DNA of 20,789 nucleotides from Candidatus Saccharimonadota bacterium (GCA_017515125.1 JAFWHP010000046.1:1-20789), one strand, 5' to 3'; counted from the first letter of the stretch, positions 1 through 7,223 are shown. Made by a program: numbers and translations. The notes: generated by a model not told the origin, from the sequence alone.

Positions 1-26
1 AGTAAACTTGTGTTATTATTTGTCAT
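1..26 (-). CDS. Start of a gene leaving the window (hypothetical)
   Basis: On the minus strand an ATG at 26-24 is preceded by GGAGG (37-33) with a 6-base spacer, a good Shine-Dalgarno arrangement. The frame stays open to the window edge and begins M-T-N-N-N-T-S-L. Only eight codons are visible, so no function can be proposed. The ribosome binding site lies in a stem (see 27-86). Confidence 0.4.
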
Positions 27-86
27 AAGAAACCTCCGTAAAATTTGATATTCAAACTATATTTTACAACCTGAGGTTTCTTTTTT
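27..86. promoter_or_regulatory. Two-part hairpin, leader of the edge gene or terminator
   Basis: AAGAAACCTC (27-36) pairs perfectly with GAGGTTTCTT (73-82), and inside it GTAAAAT (38-44) pairs with ATTTTAC (61-67). Read rightward it ends in six Ts (81-86), like an intrinsic terminator. Read leftward it is the leader of the edge gene and buries that gene's GGAGG in the long stem. Either role fits; the sequence does not decide. Confidence 0.45.
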
Positions 87-95
87 GAAACTTAA

Positions 96-899
96 GCGAA
101 ATCTGAAATATTAAACCTTACACAAAATATTGTACACTCTGACAGTAGCATCGCTCAACTTATAGATACGAGAGACGATGAAGTATATTATGTCAATAAG
201 CTCGCTGACGATAATTGCTGGTTGTTGGATAATTTAAGACTCGACCCATTAACGGCGACTTTATCTGCGGATAATACAAATGCTGCAAATGCAGTCATTT
301 CAAATTACATAAACGGTGGGAACTCGGATAATATTTCTGGCTGGTCTGTTACTCCCGTTACTAATGCTTCTACCGATTTTAATACTTTTGTAATACCACA
401 AGTTAATAATACATACAAAGATACAGTTACTACTAATTATGGTGTTGGAAGCGGCAAAATAGGAACATATTATAATTATTGCGCCGCATTAGTCGGAACA
501 TACTGCTATGGGTCCAACGAGGGCATAGACCTATCTGATACTGCCATCGATATAACTGACGATATTTGCCCATACGGATGGAGAATGCCATCTGGCGGAC
601 CAATTGGCGATTATCAAGCTTTATGTACTGTAGCGGCGGGGACATCATGTAGCGGCGCAACATTTATTTCAATGAACTCCGCTTCTAAAACAAGTATGCA
701 ACATATCCTATCTTTACCAACATCCACATTCTTCCTTGATTCATCTCGTAGTACTAGAAATTATAGCTATTGGTGGTCGTCGACGTATGGGGACAATAGT
801 GGGATGTACAGTTTTAGTATTGATAATGACAACCACATCTTTCCAAATTTTGCCCATAGTCGTGTTCACGGCTTCGCCATCCGTTGCCTTGCTAAGTAA
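96..899 (+). pseudogene. 5'-truncated FISUMP-domain surface protein gene
   Basis: An open frame runs from just after a TAA at 93-95 to the stop at 897-899. The first possible start is a TTG at 222, but homology to the FISUMP domain begins earlier. The stretch around 156-230 reads I-D-T-R-D-D-E-V-Y then N-C-W-L-L-D-N-L, matching D-T-R-D-N-Q-A-Y and K-C-W-M-L-E-N-L in the large FISUMP protein at 18244-20730. The end has WWSST and a final R-C-L-A-K, as in the other two copies. There is no signal peptide, no N-terminal region and no ribosome binding site, so the gene has lost its 5' part. It could be a dead fragment or a silent donor for recombination with the intact paralogues. The reading frame is undamaged, which suggests recent truncation or use as a donor. 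Confidence 0.75.
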
Positions 900-926
900 T
901 TCCCTGCTTCATTAGCTTGCTCTGGC

Positions 927-1062
927 TACTTTTTGGCTGTGAGGTGGTCGGTGATGGTGATGCCGCCGAAACCGCCGGCGGCGTCGAGGTAGATGGTGTG
1001 CTTACCTTTGACTTCGTCCGACTTGCGGTCGTTGCTGATGCCACCGAAGTTGAAGCTATCGG
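927..1062 (-). pseudogene. C-terminal relic of a Gly-rich beta protein
   Basis: Downstream of mscS, in another minus-strand frame, about 45 codons read T-D-S-F-N-F-G-G-I-S-N-D-R and later I-Y-L-D-A-A-G-G-F-G-G-I-T-I-T-D, ending at a TAG (929-927). The frame has no start codon; upstream it runs only into the out-of-phase end of mscS. The alternating hydrophobic/Gly pattern resembles the last strands of toastrack-like (DUF4097/LiaF-type) domains, but that is a guess from pattern. It is GC-richer than its surroundings. Best read as the surviving 3' end of a deleted gene. Confidence 0.4.
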
Positions 1063-1863
1063 TTATTTCTTGGTGTGAATGTCGAGCTGGGTGTAGGGGA
1101 TACTAATGTTGTGAGTTTCTAGGACGCGTACGGCAGTGCCAAGCGCGGCGCGACGAACTGGGCGATAAAGAGCGGGATCGGTCTGAATTTGCATTTGATA
1201 ATCGAGCGAGGAGGCAGATAGCTCGGTAAGGCCCAGATATGAGGCTTCCCTAACGTCTGGAAGCTTTTTGATTTCGGTAATAATATCTTTCATGATACTT
1301 TCAGCTTTGGCGATTTTGAGTTCGTACGGAAGAGGAATATTGATATAAATGGCGCCGGAAGTAACTTCGACTTGGTCGATGTTGCGGTTGGCGATAGAAA
1401 CGATATTCATGGTGGCGAGGTCTTGAATTTTTGTTGTTTTGAGGCCGATAGATAAAACTTTACCGGTAATGTCGCCGAATTTAATAACGTCGCCGACACG
1501 ATAATAATTATCAGAGATGATATCAAGACCTTTAATGATGTCCTTGAGAGCATCCTGGATGGCGAAGCCAATTATTATACCGATAATGCCAACACCAGCA
1601 AGCATAGAAGAAACATCAACGCCGAAGATTTGGAGGACGATAAGAGAAGTCAGAATAATAAGGATATAGCGAACGATACTTTTTAACATTTTGAGGAAGG
1701 TGCGGTTTTTCTTATTGCTGAAAATCTTAGCGTTGCGTTTTTCCCTACTGGCAAGTATGCGCGAAAATACGGTATAAATAATAGTACTAGCTAAAATAAC
1801 AATTATTGACCAGAAAATGCGTTGGACCCAGATGTTGTTAATAATATGTTCAATAGTTTCCAT
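1063..1863 (-). CDS. mscS: Small-conductance mechanosensitive channel, MscS family
   Basis: MscS channels open under membrane tension to release solutes on osmotic downshift. The 266-residue protein has a hydrophobic segment at about 12-33, a second at about 62-84, and the pore helix at about 88-112 containing G-I-I-G-I-I-I-G-F-A-I-Q-D, the Gly/Ala-rich TM3 of the family. The beta domain follows (V-G-D-V-I-K-F-G-D-I-T-G-K-V), then an alpha/beta C-terminal domain to about 262. Length is close to the roughly 286 residues of E. coli MscS. The start ATG at 1863 has GGAG four bases upstream. It is the last gene of the leftward ftsA-ftsZ-nrdR-trx-like run, 12 bases after the preceding stop, so probably co-transcribed. 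Confidence 0.9.
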   Translation of the reverse strand: METIEHIINNIWVQRIFWSIIVILASTIIYTVFSRILASREKRNAKIFSNKKNRTFLKMLKSIVRYILIILTSLIVLQIFGVDVSSMLAGVGIIGIIIGFAIQDALKDIIKGLDIISDNYYRVGDVIKFGDITGKVLSIGLKTTKIQDLATMNIVSIANRNIDQVEVTSGAIYINIPLPYELKIAKAESIMKDIITEIKKLPDVREASYLGLTELSASSLDYQMQIQTDPALYRPVRRAALGTAVRVLETHNISIPYTQLDIHTKK

Positions 1864-1875
1864 ATCACTCCGTAA

Positions 1876-2130
1876 TTAAATCATATAATATAATACTTCG
1901 TCGATTAGGGGCAAATCTTTACCCCGCCAGACAGCGCGAACAGACCCGGCGTTGTCGAGGGCTAGAATAGAAGGATATTCGACAATATCGTAGGTTTCGC
2001 AGAAATCTGGATTTCGGTCTGGATCCATTTTCTCTATCTCGCGACTGGTTTGGCGGCGAAAATTTTCAAGCCATTCTTCGACACTCCGCGTGTAATCTTC
2101 CTTATCTCGATAAATGCAAATTACCCTCAT
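1876..2130 (-). CDS. Small thioredoxin-fold protein without CXXC
   Basis: An 84-residue protein whose C-terminal half (Y-D-I-V-E-Y-P-S-I-L-A-L-D-N-A-G) matches the end of a thioredoxin fold: a strand, the cis-Pro (Y-P-S), then two strands and a final helix. The N-terminal strand M-R-V-I-C-I-Y is followed directly by a charged helix; the CXXC motif that should sit there is missing. Cysteines occur only near residues 5 and 48, so it is unlikely to be a normal disulfide reductase. It starts 2 bases after nrdR stops, with GAGAGG about 7 bases before the ATG, so it is translated from the same message. NrdR controls ribonucleotide reductase, an enzyme that needs thioredoxin-type reductants, which makes the pairing suggestive but unproven. 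Confidence 0.6.
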   Translation of the reverse strand: MRVICIYRDKEDYTRSVEEWLENFRRQTSREIEKMDPDRNPDFCETYDIVEYPSILALDNAGSVRAVWRGKDLPLIDEVLYYMI

Positions 2131-2132
2131 TG

Positions 2133-2678
2133 TTATACCTCTCGGACGGGTCCTGCCAGATTTTTCCCTCCCGCGACTCCTCCCTGACGGGAGCTTCGCG
2201 GGAGCCCTTCCAAATCTGTCACCCGTCCATCATCTTTTAATTTTTGCTCTTTTAAGATTTTTTCGAAATCTTCAAGGGTCTTGAACTCGCGGAAGACGGA
2301 CGCGAAACGGACATAGGCGACTTCGTTGACCTCGGCGAGGACATCAAGTACGGCTTCGCCGATTTGTTTACTGGTAATTTGGTCTACCCCATAGGAATAA
2401 AGAATATCTGAAGCGCGGTTTACGACGTCTTCAATTTCGAGTTCTGAGCTAAAAAACTTGCCGACACTGCGCTTGACGGCAAGAAGGAGCTTTTCCCTGT
2501 CGTAGATTTCTTGGTTGCCGCTGCGTTTTAGGACTGTTAGCTGGGGCATCTCAATGCGCTCGTAGGTAGTAAAACGGTGACCGTCGCTAGATTCGCGACG
2601 ACGGCGTATCATGGTGCCGTCAACAGTTTCGCGACTTTCTAGGACTTTACTATCACCGATACGAAATTTGTGTTCCAC
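2133..2678 (-). CDS. nrdR: NrdR-type repressor lacking zinc-ribbon cysteines
   Basis: NrdR represses ribonucleotide reductase genes and senses ATP/dATP through an ATP-cone. Here residues 10-43 keep the family pattern (S-K-V-L-E-S-R, four Arg at 25-28, R-F-T-T-Y-E-R-I-E) and the ATP-cone occupies about 47-137 (V-L-K-R-S-G-N-Q-E-I-Y-D-R-E-K through A-Y-V-R-F-A-S-V-F-R-E-F). The positions of the four zinc cysteines (3, 6, 31 and 34 in E. coli NrdR) carry H, R, S and G/H, and there is no cysteine at all in that domain. The start is GTG at 2678-2676; the in-frame codon just before it is TAG, so no longer N-terminus exists. GGAG lies 9 bases upstream. It has 181 residues against about 150 usually; the extra tail (about 151-178) is encoded by the palindrome at 2144-2228. 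Lies 18 bases after ftsZ. Confidence 0.85.
   Translation of the reverse strand: MEHKFRIGDSKVLESRETVDGTMIRRRRESSDGHRFTTYERIEMPQLTVLKRSGNQEIYDREKLLLAVKRSVGKFFSSELEIEDVVNRASDILYSYGVDQITSKQIGEAVLDVLAEVNEVAYVRFASVFREFKTLEDFEKILKEQKLKDDGRVTDLEGLPRSSRQGGVAGGKNLAGPVREV
2144..2228. repeat. 85-bp multi-arm palindromic element inside nrdR 3' end
   Basis: Nested inverted repeats: GGACGGGT (2144-2151) with ACCCGTCC (2221-2228); CAGATTT with AAATCTG; CTCCCGCGA with TCGCGGGAG; and a central CTCCC-tgac-GGGAG. The element is GC-rich and lies wholly within the nrdR reading frame, encoding the G-R-V-T to G-P-V-R tail of the protein. It is read through without a stop, as in the Rickettsia palindromic elements that sit in frame inside genes. 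No sequence relation to those is claimed. Confidence 0.8.
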
Positions 2679-2696
2679 CTAGAGATGCTCCGCGGA

Positions 2697-3848
2697 TTAT
2701 TTCTTTCTCTTATTCTTAAGACGCTCACGAAGAGAAGGCGGAATGTCCATCTCGTCGTCGTTTTGGATAGGCTCTGGCTCTGGTTCGTGTTTAATGGACT
2801 CCCACATATTTGTCTTGTTGTCGACGGCGAAATCTTTAGGAGTGGCGGTGGGGATTTCTTCTTTCGGCTCTTCAACTGGCTCTGGAATAGGTTCGTTATA
2901 ATAATCGGAATCAAAACCAGTAGCTACGACCGTCACGATAATTTCGTCTTCGAGCTCTGGACGGATAGAGGCACCGAAGATGATATTGGCATCCGGAGAT
3001 ACGGCGCCCGTAATAACCTCGGCGGCTTCTTGAATCTCGCTCATGCTCATATCGTAACCACCAGCTACGCTAAACAATACACCGCGAGCGCCTTCGATTT
3101 TCACTTCGATTAACGGAGATTCGACGGCTTGCTGAGCGGCAAGAACGGCACGATTTTCACCTGAGGCTCGGCCAATGCCCATCAAAGCAGAGCCGGCATT
3201 CTTCATGATCGATTTGACATCAGCAAAGTCGAGGTTGATGAGAGAATGCTCGGTAATGAGCTCAGATATACCTTGCACGCCTTGACGGAGGACGTCGTCA
3301 GCAATTTTAAAAGTCTCGAGGAGAGGTGTACGAGGGTCGATAGTTTGGAGCAGACGATCGTTAGGGATAGTAATTAGTGCGTCGACTTGGCGAGCAAGCT
3401 TATCAATCGCGACGTCCGCATTTGCTTTGCGGCGAGCGCCCTCAAAGGTAAACGGCTTTGTCGCGACACCGACTGTCAGTATGTCCTTCTTGCGAGCTTC
3501 TTCAGCGACGACTGGACCGGCGCCAGAACCAGTACCGCCACCAGCTCCCAAAGTGATAAACACCATATCGGCACCGTCGAGAGCTTCGCTAATTGCTTCT
3601 CTTCCCTCTTCGGCGGCTTCGCGACCTTTCTCAGGATCGCCGCCGGCGCCCAAACCTTTACCGATATGGACCTTGACGTCAGCAGGATTATGATGGAGAG
3701 CCTGCGCATCCGTATTAACAGCTACAAACTCCACGCCTGCGAGACCTACTTCTTTCATACGCTCAACAGCGGAGCCACCGGCGCCACCAACGCCAACTAC
3801 TTTAATACTTGCTTTGCTTTCTACCTCTGTCGGTTTAACTTCAGGCAT
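2697..3848 (-). CDS. ftsZ: Cell division GTPase FtsZ
   Basis: FtsZ polymerises with GTP into the division ring at mid-cell. The 383-residue protein has the nucleotide-binding start G-V-G-G-A-G-G-S-A-V (19-28), N-T-D-A-Q-A (45-50), the tubulin signature G-G-G-T-G-S-G (103-109), the T7 synergy loop N-L-D-F-A-D-V around 215, then an acidic Pro/Glu-rich linker from about 315. The conserved C-terminal peptide that binds FtsA is D-I-P-P-S-L-R-E-R-L (368-377), followed by a basic tail. The start ATG has GAGGAG about 5-7 bases upstream. It follows ftsA by 67 bases and has its own promoter there. Confidence 0.98.
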   Translation of the reverse strand: MPEVKPTEVESKASIKVVGVGGAGGSAVERMKEVGLAGVEFVAVNTDAQALHHNPADVKVHIGKGLGAGGDPEKGREAAEEGREAISEALDGADMVFITLGAGGGTGSGAGPVVAEEARKKDILTVGVATKPFTFEGARRKANADVAIDKLARQVDALITIPNDRLLQTIDPRTPLLETFKIADDVLRQGVQGISELITEHSLINLDFADVKSIMKNAGSALMGIGRASGENRAVLAAQQAVESPLIEVKIEGARGVLFSVAGGYDMSMSEIQEAAEVITGAVSPDANIIFGASIRPELEDEIIVTVVATGFDSDYYNEPIPEPVEEPKEEIPTATPKDFAVDNKTNMWESIKHEPEPEPIQNDDEMDIPPSLRERLKNKRKK

Positions 3849-3869
3849 AATATCTCCTCGCTTTAAATA

Positions 3870-3905
3870 TGTCTATAGTATATACCTAATTGGCGAGAAA
3901 ATCAA
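3870..3905 (-). promoter_or_regulatory. Promoter of ftsZ
   Basis: On the minus strand TTGATT (3905-3900), a 17-base spacer and TATACT (3882-3877) make a good sigma-70-type promoter between ftsA and ftsZ. Transcription would start near 3870, giving a leader of about 22 bases that carries the GAGGAG ribosome binding site. ftsZ can thus be expressed independently of ftsA. Confidence 0.65.
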
Positions 3906-3917
3906 GAGAAATACGGG

Positions 3918-5150
3918 TTAAAATTTTGAAAAGATTTTCTTGAGAAAACCGGGGGCTTTGGGGACTTTAAGGGGTTTCTTAGAGTTTTTACTCGGCGAAG
4001 ATTCGTAATGATTGTCTTCGGCGGCAAGGAGGGCTAAACCAACGGCAGCGGCAAACTCTGGCTTCTCAACTACATCTGATACTCCGTTGAGATTGTTTGG
4101 TGTGCCGATTTTCACAGCGGCTTCGAGAACGTTTTTAGCGAAAATATCAATATCACGCATTTTGGCACCACCACCCACTAGGATGATGCCCTCTGGGAGG
4201 CGCTGGTCATATTTAGCACTCTTTAGTTTCTTACGAACTTCGGCGAAAATATCATCAAGTCGTGCCTTTACAACTGCTTCGACCTCTTTTCTCTCGAAAT
4301 TACGCTCTTTGCCGTTTTTAGTCAGTCTGATAACTGGGGATTTTTCCTGGTCAAAAGAGGCAGTAATGAAACGGACTTTAATCTCTTCGGCCAATTCTGG
4401 GTCAATCGCGAGGACAATTGCGAGATCGTTAGTAATATTATGTGAGCCTGCCGGAATGACACCAACATACTGAAGATCGCCTTCTTCGTAAATCGCGATA
4501 CCGGTCGTAGTAGCGCCCATATCAACTACGGCAACGCCATTTTCCTTCTGACGATCAGTCAATACTGCTCTTGCGGCAGCGACAACGGAAGGCACCAAAC
4601 GGTCGGCGCGAACGTCGGCAGTAGCAGTAGCTTTTTTCAGATTTTCGCAGTTTGGTGTAAGTGCAGAAATAACATTGGCCCGCATCTCTAGCCTAGCGCC
4701 AGACATCCCCAGCGGATCCTTAATACCGGCTTGCCCATCTAGGGCATATTCCAGCGGAATAACGTCTAGCACGTATCGATTTGCAGGAATCCGACCAGAA
4801 ACAGCAACATCCTCAACTCGATCTAAATCCTGATCATCTATCTCATGCTCAACTGTCCCGACAGCAATCATGCCTTCTGTCTGAGTGGAAAGAACGGTTG
4901 AACCATTAATTGAAACATAAGCATTTCTAACGTCATAGCCGCCCATACGCTCAGCATCCCCGAGCATCTTGTCGATGCTACTAGCGGGGCCCGTCAAATT
5001 AGCGGGTATTCCCTTTCGCATGCCAGCGGATTTACCTTCACTGGCACCAACAATTGCGATTTCACCCGATTTATCAACGCTTGCAATAACAGCACGAACA
5101 TTCTCAGTGCCAACGTCAAGTCCGGTAACAAAACGCTTTTCGTCATCCAT
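3918..5150 (-). CDS. ftsA: Cell division protein FtsA
   Basis: FtsA is an actin-like ATPase that anchors FtsZ to the membrane. The protein (410 residues, usual size about 400-420) starts with phosphate-1 loop F-V-T-G-L-D-V-G-T-E-N-V-R-A. The 1C/SHS2 region follows (V-S-I-N-G-S-T-V), then phosphate-2 loop V-V-D-M-G-A-T-T-T-G (about 207-216) and the adenosine motif I-I-L-V-G-G-G-A (about 324-331). The last residues, K-A-P-G-F-L-K-K-I-F-S-K-F, form the expected C-terminal amphipathic membrane-targeting helix. There is no Shine-Dalgarno: the -10 box ends 6 bases before the ATG, so the message is predicted to be leaderless. First gene of the leftward division cluster. Confidence 0.97.
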   Translation of the reverse strand: MDDEKRFVTGLDVGTENVRAVIASVDKSGEIAIVGASEGKSAGMRKGIPANLTGPASSIDKMLGDAERMGGYDVRNAYVSINGSTVLSTQTEGMIAVGTVEHEIDDQDLDRVEDVAVSGRIPANRYVLDVIPLEYALDGQAGIKDPLGMSGARLEMRANVISALTPNCENLKKATATADVRADRLVPSVVAAARAVLTDRQKENGVAVVDMGATTTGIAIYEEGDLQYVGVIPAGSHNITNDLAIVLAIDPELAEEIKVRFITASFDQEKSPVIRLTKNGKERNFERKEVEAVVKARLDDIFAEVRKKLKSAKYDQRLPEGIILVGGGAKMRDIDIFAKNVLEAAVKIGTPNNLNGVSDVVEKPEFAAAVGLALLAAEDNHYESSPSKNSKKPLKVPKAPGFLKKIFSKF

Positions 5151-5156
5151 AAGCCT

Positions 5157-5186
5157 ATTATAGCATACAATTGCGACTGGTGGTAA
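5157..5186 (-). promoter_or_regulatory. Leaderless promoter of ftsA
   Basis: Minus strand: TTACCA (5186-5181), 18-base spacer ending in TGC, then TATAAT (5162-5157), an extended -10. Six bases separate the hexamer from the ATG at 5150, which puts the expected start of transcription on the A of the ATG. Confidence 0.65.
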
Positions 5187-5375
5187 CTGAGTTTGCGATA
5201 ATATTCTGATTATTTACTGCTTGAGTAATTGGTATTGGTTAGTATTAGCAGAAGAAGAATTACGTAAAAATAAGGGGGTGGGAATAGTTATGCTTTAGTT
5301 GATGGATTAGTAGGGTTGTAATACGGTAGAAGATATGGTAGAAAAGTGGTGGGTTGGCTTTGGAGTTTAATGGAG
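5187..5375. other. Non-coding stretch, nothing recognised
   Basis: Part of the long gap between ftsA and the FISUMP gene. It is AT-rich and G-rich on the + strand, with no convincing reading frame, RNA gene or repeat. Confidence 0.5.
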
Positions 5376-5398
5376 AAAAAAATGGTAGTTTACCATTT
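5376..5398 (-). terminator. Leftward intrinsic terminator without an obvious gene
   Basis: On the minus strand AAATGGTA, loop AAC, TACCATTT form an 8-bp stem running into seven Ts (5382-5376). It is the second terminator downstream of the FISUMP gene, about 160 bases beyond the first. No leftward gene was found between the two, so it may be a back-up or serve an unseen small RNA. Confidence 0.6.
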
Positions 5399-5485
5399 CA
5401 GCATGAGAGTTATTTATTCGTGCGGGTGTGGAGCTTCATTAAACGGCTATGCTAGGTAGGCTAGGAGCTTAGAAAGGAGAATTTG

Positions 5486-5578
5486 ATGGGTATAAAATTT
5501 TCGCTATGGCGAATAGTAATTACCGTAAGATTTTCTTTTAGGCGTAAATGCCAGAGTAAAAAATCTAATCGGCGATAG
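5486..5578 (+). CDS. Possible 30-residue basic peptide
   Basis: A short frame with a strong Shine-Dalgarno (AAAGGAG, 7 bases before ATG 5486) encodes a peptide that begins M-G-I-K-F-S-L-W-R and is very rich in Arg/Lys toward its end. Its stop lies in the loop of the terminator hairpin at 5558-5588. No clear promoter is visible and no family is recognised; it may be chance. Confidence 0.25.
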   Translation: MGIKFSLWRIVITVRFSFRRKCQSKKSNRR

Positions 5579-5588
5579 GGCCGATTAG
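5558..5588 (-). terminator. Terminator of the FISUMP gene
   Basis: Minus strand: CTAATCGGC, six-base loop, GCCGATTAG (stem 5588-5580 with 5573-5565), then a T-rich run (5564-5558, six Ts in a row). A further imperfect 10-bp hairpin lies just upstream at 5601-5629 (AGGAGTATAG pairing with CTATACCCCT, one mismatch). Placement fits the end of the 5739-7178 transcript. Confidence 0.75.
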
Positions 5589-5738
5589 AAAACCCAATTT
5601 AGGGGTATAGTTCCTAGCGCTATACTCCTTATGATTTAATGATAGGGGATTTGGATAGAATTGTCAAGAAGATTTTTCTCAGAATGCTCAACTCCTCTCC
5701 CGCCCGCGGATGACGGCATGCCTATTTAGTTTTATGAC

Positions 5739-7178
5739 TTAGCGAGCGACGCAGCGCACGGGGGCCCCGTGGTAGCGACCAGACTGAGCCGCTGGGTCGA
5801 ACGCACCTGAATGGAATCCAAGGTCGTAAGCGATAGTAGCATACTGTGACGTACTGGACCACAAGTAGCCATGCCCACCGTAAGTGTAGAGCGAAGTGCC
5901 ATCGAGGTAGCCAGAACGCACAAAGTACAAGGGCGCCTCGTAACCCAAAGCATTAGTACTGGTAGAACGGAATTTATTGAAGCCATCCGTAGCCCAGCCA
6001 GTATTAATCCATGTAGTCGAGCCTGTGTCATGTTCTGTGGTAATGCCTGCGGTGATATCATTAGCGAGTCCTAGTTGATTAAACTCCGTAATGATTTCAG
6101 CACCATCAGTACCAGTGAGGCCGTTTGGCAGTCTCCAACCTTTAGGGCAGATGGAGTTAGGCATCACGGTGAGATCCGTGATAGTACCAGAAGTATCGTT
6201 GCTAGCCACAGCAGCAGACCAGTTATAGTAGTTACCTACATGGTAGTGGCGACAGTCTTCTTCGGTGTGATTACCGCTGATACAGGCAGTCATGCTATCA
6301 TATATAGTGTCAGTATTTTTATCATTGCTCGTGTAAACATAATAGTCTCCACCTTCACCCCAGTACGGTTTATTGCTGCTATTGGTCCAGCCTACTACGG
6401 AATTGCTGCCAGGTGCATGATTTGTAATGACGGCAGGTTGCTGCATAGTAGTGGTGTCTGGCGTCCATGACGATACACTATTTAAGTCCGAGTCGGCATT
6501 TGATAATGTTTGCGCTCCAGATGGCCCGAACTCTAAGTCTAGATTCTGAGTCATCCAAAGCATAGTTCTATCGCAAGTATTGAGAGCAGGGAGAGTGTGA
6601 GTAGCGGCACTCATGCAGAGTCTAGCTACACTGTAGGTCTTACCATCTCTGGTGTCTATGGCGGTGGTTTCTTCACCTATGCCAATAGTATCGCCCCATT
6701 CCGCTACATTTTGCATAGTGTTTCTATTCCACATAGCATAGAAACGGAAGCTGTTGTTTGCTCCAGTTTGATCTATGGCGAGAGAGGAGTCTGGTTGGAG
6801 GGGAGTATTAGGGCAGGAATCGGTGCCGTTCGTGGTGGTAGGGATGGAGTTGCACCAACCGAGGAATCTATAACCGATTCTCAATGGGGTACTATTCGCA
6901 AGGGAGACGGTAGAATCATGTGTCTTACCGGAAGAATCTACGGGCATATCTGTTACTACATTATCGTCATAAGTAATAGAATATTCAGTATCAGCATAAG
7001 AATAGTGAGGGTTTAGTATATTTATAATATAGTTCAATGTAAGCATAAAGCATAAGCATAGCATAAGCCTTATCATGGTATCAGTAGGTGAAGTGAGAAG
7101 CCCGTTGGCGCTGGAACGCCGCTTATTGGTAGTTAATACTTTATTGATTGTACGGATTGTGCTTGCGAGATTTGTCAT
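5739..7178 (-). CDS. Secreted FISUMP-domain surface protein with InlB-type repeat
   Basis: Secreted protein of 479 residues, function unknown, probably cell-surface. It has a long charged N-terminus, then L-L-T-S-P-T-D-T-M (27-35), a hydrophobic segment (about 36-55) and a likely signal-peptidase site S-Y-A (60-62) before D-T. Residues about 66-141 resemble an InlB B-repeat (Listeria-Bacteroides repeat: G-Y-R-F-L-G-W-C, ending F-Y-A-M-W-N). The FISUMP domain covers about 160-479: D-T-R-D-G-K-T-Y, L-W-M-T-Q-N-L-D-L, I-C-P-K-G-W-R-L-P, Y-L-W-S-S-T and final V-R-C-V-A-R. The last hallmark set recurs in the copies at 96-899 and 18244-20730. No sortase or membrane anchor is seen at the C-terminus. 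A weak AAAGGG lies just before the ATG. The gene has a roughly 190-base structured leader and its own terminator. Confidence 0.85.
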   Translation of the reverse strand: MTNLASTIRTINKVLTTNKRRSSANGLLTSPTDTMIRLMLCLCFMLTLNYIINILNPHYSYADTEYSITYDDNVVTDMPVDSSGKTHDSTVSLANSTPLRIGYRFLGWCNSIPTTTNGTDSCPNTPLQPDSSLAIDQTGANNSFRFYAMWNRNTMQNVAEWGDTIGIGEETTAIDTRDGKTYSVARLCMSAATHTLPALNTCDRTMLWMTQNLDLEFGPSGAQTLSNADSDLNSVSSWTPDTTTMQQPAVITNHAPGSNSVVGWTNSSNKPYWGEGGDYYVYTSNDKNTDTIYDSMTACISGNHTEEDCRHYHVGNYYNWSAAVASNDTSGTITDLTVMPNSICPKGWRLPNGLTGTDGAEIITEFNQLGLANDITAGITTEHDTGSTTWINTGWATDGFNKFRSTSTNALGYEAPLYFVRSGYLDGTSLYTYGGHGYLWSSTSQYATIAYDLGFHSGAFDPAAQSGRYHGAPVRCVAR

Positions 7179-7223
7179 GTGGCCCTTTCTATTAGTTACT
7201 TCTACCTAGCGGGTCGTTCATAA

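Noticed and set aside
433..663. 76-codon minus frame inside the truncated FISUMP gene
   Set aside because: Opposite the clearly homologous + strand frame; no support of its own.
2670..3866. Long + strand frames opposite ftsZ
   Set aside because: ftsZ is certain; the + frames show no recognisable domain or ribosome binding site.
4012..4473. 153-codon + strand frame opposite ftsA
   Set aside because: Shadow of ftsA; low-complexity Ser/Ala/Arg composition and no start signal.
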